DNA of 64,000 bases. Source: Corynebacterium aurimucosum (lineage in GTDB: Bacteria > Actinomycetota > Actinomycetes > Mycobacteriales > Mycobacteriaceae). Position 1 is the stretch's first letter. Each line of letters opens with the position of its first letter. The stretch is taken from the NCBI RefSeq assembly GCF_030408555.1, contig NZ_CP047048.1, positions 1,240,001 through 1,304,000 on the forward strand, read 5' to 3'. The notes under the pieces are model-generated. The model was not told the origin of the DNA and made no database searches. It saw nothing but the letters and a program-made list of their open reading frames with translations. Of the stretch, positions 10,865 through 20,465 are shown one piece after another. A program made the translations under genes and the position numbers.

Positions 10865-12451
10865 ATGTCGAAGCCGGTCGTTCTTATCGCCGATAAGCTT
10901 GCAGAATCCACCGTCGATGCTCTCGGGGACACCGTCGAGGTCCGCTGGGTAGATGGTCCAAATCGTGCGGAGCTGCTCGCCGCGGTGCCGGAGGCTGACG
11001 CCCTCCTCGTCCGCTCTGCCACGACCGTGGATGCGGAGGTGCTCGCCGCTGCGGAGAACCTCAAGATTGTGGGTCGCGCTGGTGTCGGTTTGGACAATGT
11101 TGATATCCCCGCTGCCACCGAGCGCGGCGTCATGGTTGTCAACGCGCCGACCTCCAACATTCACTCCGCGTGTGAGCAGGCCATCGCGCTGCTTCTGGCC
11201 ACCGCCCGCCAGGTGCCGGCAGCGGATCAGTCTCTGCGTCAGGGGGAGTGGAAGCGTTCCTCCTTCAAGGGCGTCGAGATCTATGGCAAGACCATCGGCA
11301 TCGTCGGCTTCGGCCACATCGGCCAGCTCTTCGCGCAGCGCCTCCTGGCTTTTGAAACCACCGTCATCGCCTACGATCCTTATGCCAATCCGGCTCGCGC
11401 AGCAGCGCTGGGTGTAGATCTGGTGAGCCTTGAAGAGCTCATGTCCCGCTCTGATTTCGTGACCATTCACCTGCCTAAGACGCCGGAGACCGCCGGCATG
11501 TTTGATGCTGAGCTCTTGGCTAAGGCCAAGAAGGGTCAGATTATTATCAACGCCGCCCGCGGTGGCTTGGTTGATGAGGCAGCGCTGGCAGAGTCCATCA
11601 AGTCGGGCCACCACCGCGGCGCGGGCTTCGACGTGTATGCTTCCGAGCCCTGCACCGACTCCCCGCTCTTCGAGCTGCCGCAGGTAACCGTGTCGCCGCA
11701 CCTTGGTGCTTCCACGGTAGAGGCGCAGGACCGTGCGGGTACCGACGTCGCCGCATCCGTGTTGAAGGCTCTGGCCGGTGAGTTCGTGGCCGACGCCGTC
11801 AATGTTGAGGGCGGCAAGGTCGGCGAAGAGGTATCCGGCTGGCTTGACCTGACGCGCAAGCTTGGTCTCGTTGCCGGCAACCTGTTGGGTGCAGCGCCCG
11901 TCGCCATCGAGGTGGAGGCGTGTGGTGAGCTGGCCAATGAAGAAGTCTCAGCGCTTGGTTTGTCTGCCGTTCGCGGCGTGTTCTCCGGCGTGGTTTCGGA
12001 AACCGTTACTTTTGTCAACGCCATGAAGATCGCCGAAAGCCGCGGCGTGACCGTGGACGTTAAGACCAACGTGGAGTCGAAGGGCCACCGCTCTTCGGTG
12101 CGCGTGAAGGTCATCGGCCCGAACGGTCTGGTTTCCCAGCTCACCGGTGCCTTGACTGGTATCGATGGTGTGGAGAAGATTGTCCGCATCAACGGCCGTG
12201 GCGTCGACATGCGCGCTACCGGCCGCAACCTCTTCTTCTCCTACAAGGATGCCCCGGGTGCCCTGGGAACCGTGGGCACCAAGCTGGGCGCTGCTGGAAT
12301 CAACATCGTGGCTGCCGCCCTGACCCAGGGCAAGGAAGCCTCCGATGCTGTGCTCATCCTGCGCGTCGAACGTGAGGTGCCGGAGGAGCTGGTCGAGGAC
12401 ATCAACGCGGCGCTGGGTGCTACCTGCCGCCAGCTCGACTTGGACGCATAG
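10865..12451 (+). CDS. serA: D-3-phosphoglycerate dehydrogenase
   Basis: 528 residues, the long actinobacterial form. First enzyme of serine synthesis, oxidising 3-phosphoglycerate with NAD+. Substrate-binding lobe, then Rossmann motif GFGHIGQLFA (residues about 150-159), catalytic His in SPHLGAST (about 277-284), an intervening ASB domain (about 315-450) and a C-terminal ACT domain (from about 455) expected to bind serine. AAAGGAAG precedes ATG 10865. A strong terminator follows. Confidence 0.97.
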   Translation: MSKPVVLIADKLAESTVDALGDTVEVRWVDGPNRAELLAAVPEADALLVRSATTVDAEVLAAAENLKIVGRAGVGLDNVDIPAATERGVMVVNAPTSNIHSACEQAIALLLATARQVPAADQSLRQGEWKRSSFKGVEIYGKTIGIVGFGHIGQLFAQRLLAFETTVIAYDPYANPARAAALGVDLVSLEELMSRSDFVTIHLPKTPETAGMFDAELLAKAKKGQIIINAARGGLVDEAALAESIKSGHHRGAGFDVYASEPCTDSPLFELPQVTVSPHLGASTVEAQDRAGTDVAASVLKALAGEFVADAVNVEGGKVGEEVSGWLDLTRKLGLVAGNLLGAAPVAIEVEACGELANEEVSALGLSAVRGVFSGVVSETVTFVNAMKIAESRGVTVDVKTNVESKGHRSSVRVKVIGPNGLVSQLTGALTGIDGVEKIVRINGRGVDMRATGRNLFFSYKDAPGALGTVGTKLGAAGINIVAAALTQGKEASDAVLILRVEREVPEELVEDINAALGATCRQLDLDA

Positions 12452-12476
12452 CGCACAGGCTAAGCTTTTCGCAACA

Positions 12477-12516
12477 GCCCCGTGAAGGAACCAACGTGGT
12501 TCTTCACGGGGGTTTC
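12477..12516 (+). terminator. Terminator after serA
   Basis: Hairpin with CCCGTGAAGGAACCA (12478-12492) against TGGTTCTTCACGGG (12497-12510), one bulged base, followed by GGTTTCTCC. Confidence 0.75.
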
Positions 12517-12545
12517 TCCGTCGCCGAAGTGTGGAGAGTGGTACG

Positions 12546-12568
12546 CTCACATGTATCCAATATGTGAG
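12546..12568. promoter_or_regulatory. Operator-like inverted repeat before leuB
   Basis: CTCACAT (12546-12552) and ATGTGAG (12562-12568) form a perfect 7-bp dyad with a 9-bp spacer, overlapping the expected promoter/leader of leuB. In C. glutamicum leuB is repressed by the IclR-type regulator LtbR, whose gene is at 46773-47486 here. Binding by LtbR is inference from that precedent. Confidence 0.5.
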
Positions 12569-12584
12569 AAAGGAATCCCACAAA

Positions 12585-13604
12585 ATGAAACTAGCAGTGA
12601 TTGGTGGCGACGGCATTGGTCCTGAGGTAACCGCGGAGGCATTGAAGGTCCTGCGCGCGGTTCGCCAGGATATCGAGGTCACTGACTATGACCTCGGTGC
12701 TAGGCGCTACCTGCGCAACGGGGAGCTGCTTACCGACGCCGACCTGGCATCCCTGCGCGAGCACGACGCCATCCTGCTCGGTGCGATTGGCGCACCCGGT
12801 GAGGTTCCGCCTGGTGTCTTGGAGCGCGGCCTGCTGCTGAAGATGCGTTTCGCCCTCGACCATCACGTTAACCTGCGCCCCTCCAAGCTGTACCCAACGT
12901 CCACCTCGCCGCTGGCGAACCCGGGTGATATTGATTTCGTCGTCGTGCGCGAAGGCACCGAAGGTCTGTACTGCGGTAACGGCGGCACGCTGCGCGAGGG
13001 AACCGAACACGAGGTGGCCTCAGAGGTTTCGCAGAACACGCGCTTCGGCGTTGAACGCGTGGTGCGTGATGCCTTCCAGCGCGCAATGGGCCGCCGCAAG
13101 CACGTGACTTTGGTGCACAAGACCAATGTCCTTGTTAATGCCGGCGGACTCTGGCAGCGTACGGTGGACGAGGTGGCGCAGGAATTCCCTGAGGTTAGCG
13201 TGGACTACAACCACATCGATGCCGCAACCATCTACATGGTCACCGACCCTGCGCGCTATGACGTCATCGTTACTGACAACCTCTTTGGTGACATCCTGAC
13301 TGACTTGGCGGGCGCGGTCACCGGAGGTATCGGCTTGGCCGCCTCCGGAAATATTGATGCCTCCGGGGCTAATCCCTCCATGTTTGAGCCGGTCCACGGT
13401 TCTGCACCGGACATTGCGGGCAAGGGGATTGCGGATCCCACCGCGGCGATCTTGTCCGCGGCGATGCTGCTGCGCCACCTCGGAGACGAGGACAACGCCG
13501 TGCGCATCGAAGAGGCCGTGGCGGCCGATGTTTCCGCCCGCGGAGGAGCACAGGCGCATACCCCTGAAATTGGTGATCGAATCGCCGCCGCGCTCAGTGC
13601 CTAG
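12585..13604 (+). CDS. leuB: 3-isopropylmalate dehydrogenase
   Basis: 339 residues. Oxidative decarboxylation of 3-isopropylmalate in leucine synthesis, NAD+-dependent. Begins [15 protein letters not shown]; the isopropylmalate loop [21 protein letters not shown] and the metal-binding [10 protein letters not shown] are present (shown as short family signatures). ATG 12585 is preceded by AGAAAGG at 12567-12573; the upstream in-frame extension to 12531 covers the promoter dyad and is rejected. Together with leuCD at 47.5-49.6 kb the pathway is split but probably coregulated. Confidence 0.96.
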   Translation: MKLAVIGGDGIGPEVTAEALKVLRAVRQDIEVTDYDLGARRYLRNGELLTDADLASLREHDAILLGAIGAPGEVPPGVLERGLLLKMRFALDHHVNLRPSKLYPTSTSPLANPGDIDFVVVREGTEGLYCGNGGTLREGTEHEVASEVSQNTRFGVERVVRDAFQRAMGRRKHVTLVHKTNVLVNAGGLWQRTVDEVAQEFPEVSVDYNHIDAATIYMVTDPARYDVIVTDNLFGDILTDLAGAVTGGIGLAASGNIDASGANPSMFEPVHGSAPDIAGKGIADPTAAILSAAMLLRHLGDEDNAVRIEEAVAADVSARGGAQAHTPEIGDRIAAALSA

Positions 13605-13621
13605 CGCTGTATGGTTGGCGC

Positions 13622-15490
13622 ATGAGCGTCGAAATAGACGAGGTCACTAGCTTCCTCGCCCAGCATGAGCCTTTCTCCCGTCTGCCGGAGGAAGAGCTCA
13701 CCGCCCTGTCCTCACAGCTGAGCATGATCTACCTGCGCCGCGGGGATATTCCCATAAAGATGGGGGAAGAGAATGCTCATCTCCACATCATCCGCACCGG
13801 TGCGATTGATGTGGTGGGAGAGGAAGGCGTGTTACTGGACCGCCGCGAATCTGGCCTTACCTTTGGCTACTCCACACTGCAGGGAGAGCCGGTCTCTGCC
13901 TATGAGATGGTCGCGGTGGAAGACAGCCTTGTCTTCACCCTCCCGCAGGAGGCCTTTAGCCAACTCGCGGAGCGCAACCCTGACATCGCGCGTTTCTTTT
14001 CAGCGCAGTCCCGCCAGATCCGAGCAGCAGCGCGGGAGCTCACCGAATCCGCACCAACAGACGTGCTCCGCACGCCGCTGAGGGAGCTCATTCGGACTGA
14101 CGTGTTGACGACGCCAGCCGCAACTACCATCCGCGAAGCTGCTCTGCTGATGACAGAGCATGGCGTTTCTTCGTTACTCGTCGTGAAAGCGGGCCCGGAG
14201 TCAGACAAGCGTCTCACCGGAATCCTTACCGACCGCGATTTGCGAACCCGGGTGCTCGCCGCCCAGCGCGACCCTGCCGAGCCGGTAGGGGAGATCATGA
14301 CGCCGCAGCCCCTCACAGTATCGGCAGATGCCCCGGCCATGGAAGCCCTGCTGCACATGGCCGAGCGCCGAATCCACCATTTGCCGGTGGTCAAAGAAGG
14401 CACCCTGCAGGGGATAGTGACACAGTCGGACGTTACCCGGCTGCTGCACAATGATCCGGTCTACCTCGCTGCGGATCTTTCACGGCGCTCCAGTGTTGCA
14501 GAGCTGAATGGTGCCTTCAATGAGGCCACGCGCCTAGCCGGGCTCTTCGTGGAACGCGGCTCCACACCGGCGGAAGCCTCGAGCCTGGTCACGCTTGCCG
14601 CCGATGCTATGGCACGACGCTTGTGCACGCTGGCGGAGGAGGAGCTCGGTCCTCCGCCTGTGGAGTATGCCTTCGTGGCCGTGGGCTCGCAGGGAAGGCG
14701 AGAGATGGCGCTGGCCTCGGACCAGGATAATGCGCTTGTCCTCGCGGATGATTTCGATGCCGCTGCGCATGGGGAGTACTTTGCGCGGCTTAGTTCCTTT
14801 GTGTGCCAGGGCTTAGCCGACGCCGGGCAGATCCTGTGCCCTGGGGACATGATGGCCATGACCAATCAGTGGCGGATGACGCGCTCCCAATGGATCGATA
14901 CCTTCCGTCGGTGGATTCGAGACCCTCAACCGGAGGCGCTGCTCAACGCGCAAATCTTCTTCGACTTCCGGGTTCTCTATGGAAGCGAGGCGCTGGGCCG
15001 GGAAGTTCACACTGCGGCCGTGGAAATGGGACAAGGGGCAACGCGCTTGCACGCCCACCTAGCTAGCTTGGCCGCGCGCCGTGAGCCACCGCTGACCTTC
15101 TTCCGGGGGCTTGTGGTGGAGCGCGATGGCGACTACGCAAACACCCTCGATATCAAAAAGGGCGGAACAGCGGGCATCGTGCAGATGGCCCGTCTCTTCG
15201 CCCTGGCCTCCGGTTCCACCGTGGTGGACACGCGCCAACGGCTCAGGGAAGCAGCGGGTAGTACGGTGAGCCGACAGGGCGCACAGGAGCTTCTCGACGC
15301 CTTCGACTACCTGCGTTCCCTGTCCTTCCAGCATCAAGCCCGCCAGCTGCGGGAGGGCCAGCAGCCGGATTATCACATCGACCCCAAGGGCCTCGGCCGC
15401 ATGGAGCGAGAGCACCTGCGCGATGCTTTCCGTGCCATCAAGTCGATGCAGAATGCGTTGGCCACGAAGTATCCGGTGAGGAATATCTAG
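13622..15490 (+). CDS. cNMP-binding / CBS / DUF294 nucleotidyltransferase-like protein
   Basis: 622 residues with four parts: a cyclic-nucleotide-binding-like domain (about 10-125), two CBS domains (about 155-215 with ILTDRDLRTRV, and 225-280 with VVKEGTLQGIVTQSD), a DUF294 nucleotidyltransferase-like domain with GSQGRREMALASDQDNAL (about 354-371; the G-S...D-x-D catalytic pattern), and a C-terminal DUF294 helical domain. Family role: signalling or nucleotide transfer, substrate unknown. TATGGT lies 6 nt before ATG 13622 (leaderless). The next gene, a DEDDh exonuclease, starts on the base after this stop codon, a pairing seen in other bacteria. Confidence 0.85.
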   Translation: MSVEIDEVTSFLAQHEPFSRLPEEELTALSSQLSMIYLRRGDIPIKMGEENAHLHIIRTGAIDVVGEEGVLLDRRESGLTFGYSTLQGEPVSAYEMVAVEDSLVFTLPQEAFSQLAERNPDIARFFSAQSRQIRAAARELTESAPTDVLRTPLRELIRTDVLTTPAATTIREAALLMTEHGVSSLLVVKAGPESDKRLTGILTDRDLRTRVLAAQRDPAEPVGEIMTPQPLTVSADAPAMEALLHMAERRIHHLPVVKEGTLQGIVTQSDVTRLLHNDPVYLAADLSRRSSVAELNGAFNEATRLAGLFVERGSTPAEASSLVTLAADAMARRLCTLAEEELGPPPVEYAFVAVGSQGRREMALASDQDNALVLADDFDAAAHGEYFARLSSFVCQGLADAGQILCPGDMMAMTNQWRMTRSQWIDTFRRWIRDPQPEALLNAQIFFDFRVLYGSEALGREVHTAAVEMGQGATRLHAHLASLAARREPPLTFFRGLVVERDGDYANTLDIKKGGTAGIVQMARLFALASGSTVVDTRQRLREAAGSTVSRQGAQELLDAFDYLRSLSFQHQARQLREGQQPDYHIDPKGLGRMEREHLRDAFRAIKSMQNALATKYPVRNI

Positions 15491-16108
15491 ATGTGGAGCC
15501 CCTGGAGACGGCGTGCGGATTGGGGCGCGCCAGGACGAGGCACCCCGCTCGATGAACTGGATTTGCTTGCCGTAGACATGGAGACCACGAGCCTAGACCC
15601 GCGAAAAGGAAAGATTGTCTCCATTGGCTGGGTGCCGGTTAACGGGGGAGTCATCGACTTATCTGGTGCCGGCTATACCGTGGTGCGCGGCGCGCAGGTG
15701 GCCGAGGATGCACATGTCCACCTGCTGACGCAGGAGGTCATTGATGCCGGCGAGGAGCTAAGTATCGCGGTGACGCAATTGCGCCAAGCTCTGCAGGGAC
15801 GCGCACTACTCGCGCATTTCGCGGCCTTGGAGGTGGGGTTTATTGAAGCTGCCTCCCGTGAGGTCTTTGGGGAGCGCCCGCGACTGAGCGTGGTTGATAC
15901 CTTTGCGCTCGAGCGGCGCCACATGGAGCGCATGGGAACCTACCCGCGCGGAGAAGATTTGCGCCTGCCCCGCGTGCGCGCGCGTTATGGTCTACCGCGT
16001 TATGGAAGCCACAATGCGCTCAGTGATGCCTTGGCCTGTGCTGAGTTATACCTTGCGCAGCGGGGACACACACGAGCGGTGACCTTAGGGGACGTCGCCC
16101 AGCGCTAG
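15491..16108 (+). CDS. DEDDh-family 3'-5' exonuclease (DnaQ-like)
   Basis: 205 residues. ExoI motif LLAVDMETTSLDP (Asp/Glu, about residues 21-33), a modified ExoII region AHFAALEVGFI (the usual Asp replaced in an ALE context), and ExoIII GSHNALSDALACAELYL with the DEDDh histidine. Likely degrades RNA or DNA 3' ends. Zero-spaced after the DUF294 gene, so the two are translated together and may form a functional pair. The substrate cannot be read from sequence. Confidence 0.85.
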   Translation: MWSPWRRRADWGAPGRGTPLDELDLLAVDMETTSLDPRKGKIVSIGWVPVNGGVIDLSGAGYTVVRGAQVAEDAHVHLLTQEVIDAGEELSIAVTQLRQALQGRALLAHFAALEVGFIEAASREVFGERPRLSVVDTFALERRHMERMGTYPRGEDLRLPRVRARYGLPRYGSHNALSDALACAELYLAQRGHTRAVTLGDVAQR

Positions 16109-16226
16109 GCCTGTGCGAAGGTGCTCGCCGCGGAACTTGATGCCAGTAGAAGCATTGCAATCTTTGCAACCTTTACTCAAGACCCCTGATCGCGAGTTAA
16201 AAATCCTTGCGAGTAGTATGGCCGTT

Positions 16227-17036
16227 ATGCGTTTAGGACGAATTGCTCACACCGAAGGTATCTGTTTCGCCATCATTGATGGCCCCGCCGACGCCCCGCT
16301 TGACCAGCTGGTGGCGAAGGAAATTTCCGGCACACCGTTTACCCCACCGGAGCCGACTGGCCGTGAGTGGCCGCTGAGTGAAGTACGCCTGCTGGCGCCG
16401 ACCCTGCCCACCAAGGTCGTAGCTCTGGGCCGCAACTACGCCGACCACGTGGCGGAAGTCTTCAAGGAATCCGCGGAGCACCTGCCGCCGACGATCTTTA
16501 TCAAGCCCTCCACCTCGGTCATCGGCCCCGGTGCACCCATCAAGATTCCGGAGTTCGCTACCAACGTTGAGTTCGAGGGCGAGCTCGCCGTGGTGATCTC
16601 CAAGGTGTCAAAGAATATTGATCCAGCGAAGTGGCGCGATCACGTCGTCGGCTACACGATCTGTAACGATGTTTCTTCGCGTGACCTGCAGTTCCAGGAT
16701 GGCCAGTGGGCACGTGCGAAGGGCATCGATACCTTCTGCCCGCTGGGCCCGTGGATTGAGACGGACTTGGACTGCATCAATCTCGATAATCAGAAGATTA
16801 ACGCCTACCTCACCCACGAGGGCAAGCGAGAGCAGAAGCAGGATTCCAATACGGATCAGATGATTGTGAAGATGGGTGACATCATCGCTGAGATCTCGCA
16901 GTCCTACACGCTGCTGCCGGGTGATGTCATCACGACGGGTTCCCCGGCTGGCACGGCGCCGATGGTGCCGGGCGATACCATCGAAGTTGAGATCCCCGGC
17001 GTGGGTAGCCTGAAGAACCCGATCGAGCGAGCCTAA
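16227..17036 (+). CDS. FAH-superfamily protein, oxaloacetate decarboxylase candidate (Cg1458-like)
   Basis: 269 residues from ATG 16227; TAGTAT at 16214-16219 lies 7 nt before it, arguing for a leaderless start there rather than at ATG 16218 or further upstream. The fumarylacetoacetase C-terminal fold is evident: LGRNYADHVAEVF, EFEGELAVVI (metal Glu residues), NDVSSRDLQFQDGQWARAKG and GDVITTGSPAGTAP. In C. glutamicum the gene in this position before gltX, cg1458, encodes a soluble oxaloacetate decarboxylase; transfer of that activity is by similarity and synteny. Confidence 0.8.
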   Translation: MRLGRIAHTEGICFAIIDGPADAPLDQLVAKEISGTPFTPPEPTGREWPLSEVRLLAPTLPTKVVALGRNYADHVAEVFKESAEHLPPTIFIKPSTSVIGPGAPIKIPEFATNVEFEGELAVVISKVSKNIDPAKWRDHVVGYTICNDVSSRDLQFQDGQWARAKGIDTFCPLGPWIETDLDCINLDNQKINAYLTHEGKREQKQDSNTDQMIVKMGDIIAEISQSYTLLPGDVITTGSPAGTAPMVPGDTIEVEIPGVGSLKNPIERA

Positions 17037-17044
17037 AAGCTGCT

Positions 17045-18148
17045 TTAGAGGTTGAGCGCGCGCAAAATGGTGCGCAGCTTAGCCGTGGTTTCCTGAAGCT
17101 CGGCCGTCGGGTCGGAATCCACGACGATTCCTCCGCCAGCCCACGCGCGGGCGGAGAGGCCATCGCCGGCCACCTCGGCGCAGCGGATGGCTACCATGTA
17201 TTCGCCGTCGCCGGAATCATCGCACCAGCCGACCGCGCCGGCGTAGAAGCCGCGGTCGGTTTCAGCGGTTTCGATCAGCGCTTGTGCGGCCTCAGTGGGG
17301 GTGCCACAAATAGCAGGGGTGGGGTAGACCAGCTCGGCCAACTCGAGGGCAGTAATGCTCGAATCCTTAAGGGTTCCCGCGATCGGCGTTCCCAGATGCC
17401 ACATCTCATTGGTGGAGGTCAGCTGCGGAGACGTGGGGGCATCGAGAGTCTCGCACAGAGGCTGCAGAATCCGGCGGATATGGTCCACCACGAAGGCGTG
17501 TTCGCGCAGGTCCTTTGCCGAGTTGTGGAGGTCTTGGCCCGCTTTGATATCGCGTGCCTTATCAGCCTGGCGGGGTGCGGATCCGGCTAGGGGGAAAGCT
17601 GTAACCGTTGATCCCTGCTTCTTGACCAGTACTTCTGGGGAGGATCCGACGAACATTGCGCCAGGGCGTCCAGCCGGAGTGAGGTCGGCGATAAAGCCAT
17701 CGCGGTGGGAAGATAAATCAATGAGCCGCGCGGCGACGAGGAGCGGATCCACAGGGGCATTGAACTCGATGTCGACGGCGCGTGCAAGCACCACCTTATC
17801 CAGTTTGGAGGCCTCGATCGTGGCAATGGCCGCCTCGATGCGGCGCAGGTGCTCCTCCGGCTCTGGGTCAAACCCAGTCACGCGCGCGTTGAGCGTACCG
17901 CTGCGGTAATAGGCGTGTGGTTCGAGTGGCCCGTCCTCGCGGATGATGCTGCGCGGCACGGTCAGTGCCGCTGGGTCACCCTTGTGGAAGGGCAGCGCGC
18001 CGACAACCATGGGTGCCGTGCCGGCACGCAGAGCAGCTACGGCAGCGTCAACATCGCTGAAGGTGGCCACTGATCCTTGGGTACGCACAGACCCCGTCGC
18101 GCGGGACAGGAGGAAGTCAGGGGCGGTAGAGGGTCTGTTTTCACACAT
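17045..18148 (-). CDS. Isochorismate synthase / chorismate-binding enzyme
   Basis: 367 residues, single chorismate-binding domain of the MenF/EntC/DhbC type. Signature segments: GSSPEVLVKK, FPLAGSAPR, EHAFVVDHIR, TSTNEMWHLGTPIAGTL, YPTPAICGTPTEAA and GFYAGAVGWCD. Converts chorismate to isochorismate for menaquinone or a siderophore; no neighbouring men or ent genes are in this window, so the pathway stays open (menaquinone is likelier in this genus). TAGAGT lies 8 nt upstream of ATG 18148 (leaderless). Convergent with the FAH gene, only 8 bp apart. Confidence 0.85.
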   Translation of the reverse strand: MCENRPSTAPDFLLSRATGSVRTQGSVATFSDVDAAVAALRAGTAPMVVGALPFHKGDPAALTVPRSIIREDGPLEPHAYYRSGTLNARVTGFDPEPEEHLRRIEAAIATIEASKLDKVVLARAVDIEFNAPVDPLLVAARLIDLSSHRDGFIADLTPAGRPGAMFVGSSPEVLVKKQGSTVTAFPLAGSAPRQADKARDIKAGQDLHNSAKDLREHAFVVDHIRRILQPLCETLDAPTSPQLTSTNEMWHLGTPIAGTLKDSSITALELAELVYPTPAICGTPTEAAQALIETAETDRGFYAGAVGWCDDSGDGEYMVAIRCAEVAGDGLSARAWAGGGIVVDSDPTAELQETTAKLRTILRALNL

Positions 18149-18228
18149 AAGGAATAACTCTAGTTGTTTGCTGCGCTAGTGCCGAAACCAGATCCCCCTC
18201 CTTACAGGCTGTGCGCATGGCGGTAGTG

Positions 18229-19572
18229 CTAGTCGCGCTTGCGCGGGCGGAAGAATTGCACGGCAATGAAAAGCCCAATTCCTAGCAGCAGGGCCAGCGA
18301 ACCCATGCCCGCCAGAAAGCCCGCCCAGAAGCCCACCATCGGGGCTCCATAGCTCGTAGCCTGGATGTTTCCGCCGTCAGCATACTGTTCTGGCGCGTCA
18401 GATGCCGGGCGTTGTGCCGCTGCTTCTTTCCTGGCATTCCTTTCGCGGTTGGACGCGGCGCTGCGCGTCGAGTCCTTGGCGTCGGCGGACGACGTGCTGC
18501 GCGAGGACCCACGCTGTGCCGAATCTCTCGGTTCTTGTGCAGTGTGGGCTGTAGCGTTGGGGGCCGGGTTGCGGCCTTGCGCGGTCGCAGAGCTGGGAGC
18601 GCTTGGCTCTTTCGACCCTGTTTCTTTCTGTGGTTTCGTGTCCTTCCGCGCGCTGGCCCGTGTGGAGCGCTCTGAGTTCTTTTCCTCCTTCGCATTCTTC
18701 GCATCGGAGGGTTTCCCGCCGTTGAAGAAGGTATCGGCCTCTTTGAAGGTCTTGTCCATCGTCTTATCTAACTGCGCAATGGACTTGGAAGTGTCATTAA
18801 TGTCCTTGGCCAGCTGCTGAGGGCGGTTTTTCGGGCTTCCCGAGCCACCGCTGCCACCTTCGCCCGAGCCCCACTCCAGCTGGCAAAGCTCAGAGGTGTC
18901 CGCGCCACCTACCAAGAAAGGCACATCAATAGAGTGCTCGGAGCCATCGTTGAGGGTGAAGGTAAAAGTGGCAGCATAGGCGCCCGGCTCGCTAAAGATG
19001 ATCCCGGTGTGACTGTGGAAATGATCAGGATAGTCCCACGTGATATCCGGGTTCTCGGAGTCAAAAAGCACGGTCGGGTCAGCACCCACGGAGTTCTGGA
19101 AGCCCACCATACGTCCGCCTTCCGGGCCGCTGTGTAGCGTTAAGGATAAAGTGGCATCGGCCGCAGTGGCCTCGTCGAGGGAGCTGGTGTTGAACCCCAC
19201 CCAGGGGATATTCGGATCTTGGGTTTGGGGGATTTGCCAACCACTCGATGGAATATCGCTGCCCGCTGATTCATCGAAAGCGGCGTTGCTGCCTACTTCT
19301 ACGTAGAACTCCCCAGAGGCATAGTCCTCACCGGATTCATCATCGCGGGCTATAAAGGACAGGTCCCCGGAGTCACCGACCAAAGCGAGGTCTTGGTGTC
19401 CGCGGCTGAAGGCGTGGAGGGAGTCAGCATCACAGGAAGTGTCGCTCGCTTGCTCGGCCGCGAGGGCGGGCGGTGCAGCGTGAACGAGCATCGGGGAGCT
19501 CAGCGCTAGAGCAGCGGTTGCGGTCAAGGCGAGGGGACGGTAGATCATGCGTGTCATTGGGAGAATGTTCAT
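18229..19572 (-). CDS. Surface-anchored choice-of-anchor M protein, last gene of ABC operon
   Basis: 447 residues from ATG 19572, which overlaps the permease stop in an ATGA. Signal peptide (about 1-37), then one actinobacterial choice-of-anchor M domain with the recurrent elements HQDLALVGDSGDLSFIARD, IPQTQDPNIPWVGFNT and HFHSHTGIIFSEPGAY. A long Ser/Ala/Arg/Lys-rich, low-complexity region (about 255-400) leads to a C-terminal membrane helix and RPRKRD tail; no LPXTG is present, so anchoring is by the membrane helix. The histidine cluster could bind metal. Role in handing substrate to the transporter is inferred from the operon. Confidence 0.75.
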   Translation of the reverse strand: MNILPMTRMIYRPLALTATAALALSSPMLVHAAPPALAAEQASDTSCDADSLHAFSRGHQDLALVGDSGDLSFIARDDESGEDYASGEFYVEVGSNAAFDESAGSDIPSSGWQIPQTQDPNIPWVGFNTSSLDEATAADATLSLTLHSGPEGGRMVGFQNSVGADPTVLFDSENPDITWDYPDHFHSHTGIIFSEPGAYAATFTFTLNDGSEHSIDVPFLVGGADTSELCQLEWGSGEGGSGGSGSPKNRPQQLAKDINDTSKSIAQLDKTMDKTFKEADTFFNGGKPSDAKNAKEEKNSERSTRASARKDTKPQKETGSKEPSAPSSATAQGRNPAPNATAHTAQEPRDSAQRGSSRSTSSADAKDSTRSAASNRERNARKEAAAQRPASDAPEQYADGGNIQATSYGAPMVGFWAGFLAGMGSLALLLGIGLFIAVQFFRPRKRD

Positions 19573-20465
19573 GCGGACAAGGTCTCCTTTGGGGTGTGTG
19601 ATGTCGAGGCGGATGCGGAAGCGCGGCGGGAGTGCATGAGAGGGGAGAGCACCCATGCCACGAGGAAACAGGCGGTAAGGAGTAGAACGATGGTGGCACC
19701 GGCGGGAAGGTCAATGGCCCATGCCAGGTAGATTCCGAAGAAGCTACCCAAGGAGCCGATCGCCGCGGCTGCGAACATCATCGAGCCCAGCGAGTCACAG
19801 AGCAGGCGGGCGGTCGCGGCTGGGGTGATAAGCAGCGCGAGGACGAGGACGTTGCCGATGGTGCCTACGGAGATAACCACTGCGCCCGTAACACAGAGGT
19901 AGAGCACGATGTCCAGAGCAAAGACAGGAAGACCCATTGCGCGGGCGGTTTCCTTGTCCAAGCAGGTGGCGGTGAGCTGGGGGCCAAGGAGAAGAACCGT
20001 GGCCACGATGAGCACCGTGACGGTGAACGCGGTGTAGAGGTCCGCGCGGGAGACACCCGTGAGCGAGCCAAAGAGAAAGCTGGTGAGCGAGGCTGTATAG
20101 CCGTCTACTCGGGAGATGATCACCATGCCGAGGGCGAAGGCGGCGGCAAAGAAGATTCCGATGACGGAATCCTCGCGCACGGTGCGCCGCTGGGAGAAGC
20201 ATGCGATGAGCACCGCGACGGTGCAGCCCGCCACGGCGCCGCCCAGCAAGACTGAGCCTTGGAGCACGAAGGCAATGGCCAGCCCCGGGAAGACCGCGTG
20301 GGAAACAGCATCACCGATGAAAGACATGCCGCGCAGCACGACATAGCATCCCACCACGCCGCACACGATGGCAGCGAGGATAGAAATTCCCACCGCACGC
20401 GCCAGGAAGTCCAAGTGTGGGTTGGTGAGATCCTGGAAGAATTCGATGAGTGAAATGTCGATCAT
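19569..20465 (-). CDS. Anchored-repeat ABC transporter, permease
   Basis: 298 residues with about eight membrane helices; belongs to the ZnuB/MntB (ABC-3) permease type: MSFIGDAVSHAVFPGLAIAF is the typical early segment and the family's GTIGNVLVLALLITPAATARLL region follows. Forms the membrane channel for the metal-type binding protein encoded upstream. Overlaps the ATPase gene by an ATGA (20465-20462) and the next surface protein gene likewise, so the subunits are translationally coupled. Substrate most likely Zn2+ or Mn2+ by family; not shown by sequence. Confidence 0.85.
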   Translation of the reverse strand: MIDISLIEFFQDLTNPHLDFLARAVGISILAAIVCGVVGCYVVLRGMSFIGDAVSHAVFPGLAIAFVLQGSVLLGGAVAGCTVAVLIACFSQRRTVREDSVIGIFFAAAFALGMVIISRVDGYTASLTSFLFGSLTGVSRADLYTAFTVTVLIVATVLLLGPQLTATCLDKETARAMGLPVFALDIVLYLCVTGAVVISVGTIGNVLVLALLITPAATARLLCDSLGSMMFAAAAIGSLGSFFGIYLAWAIDLPAGATIVLLLTACFLVAWVLSPLMHSRRASASASTSHTPKETLSA

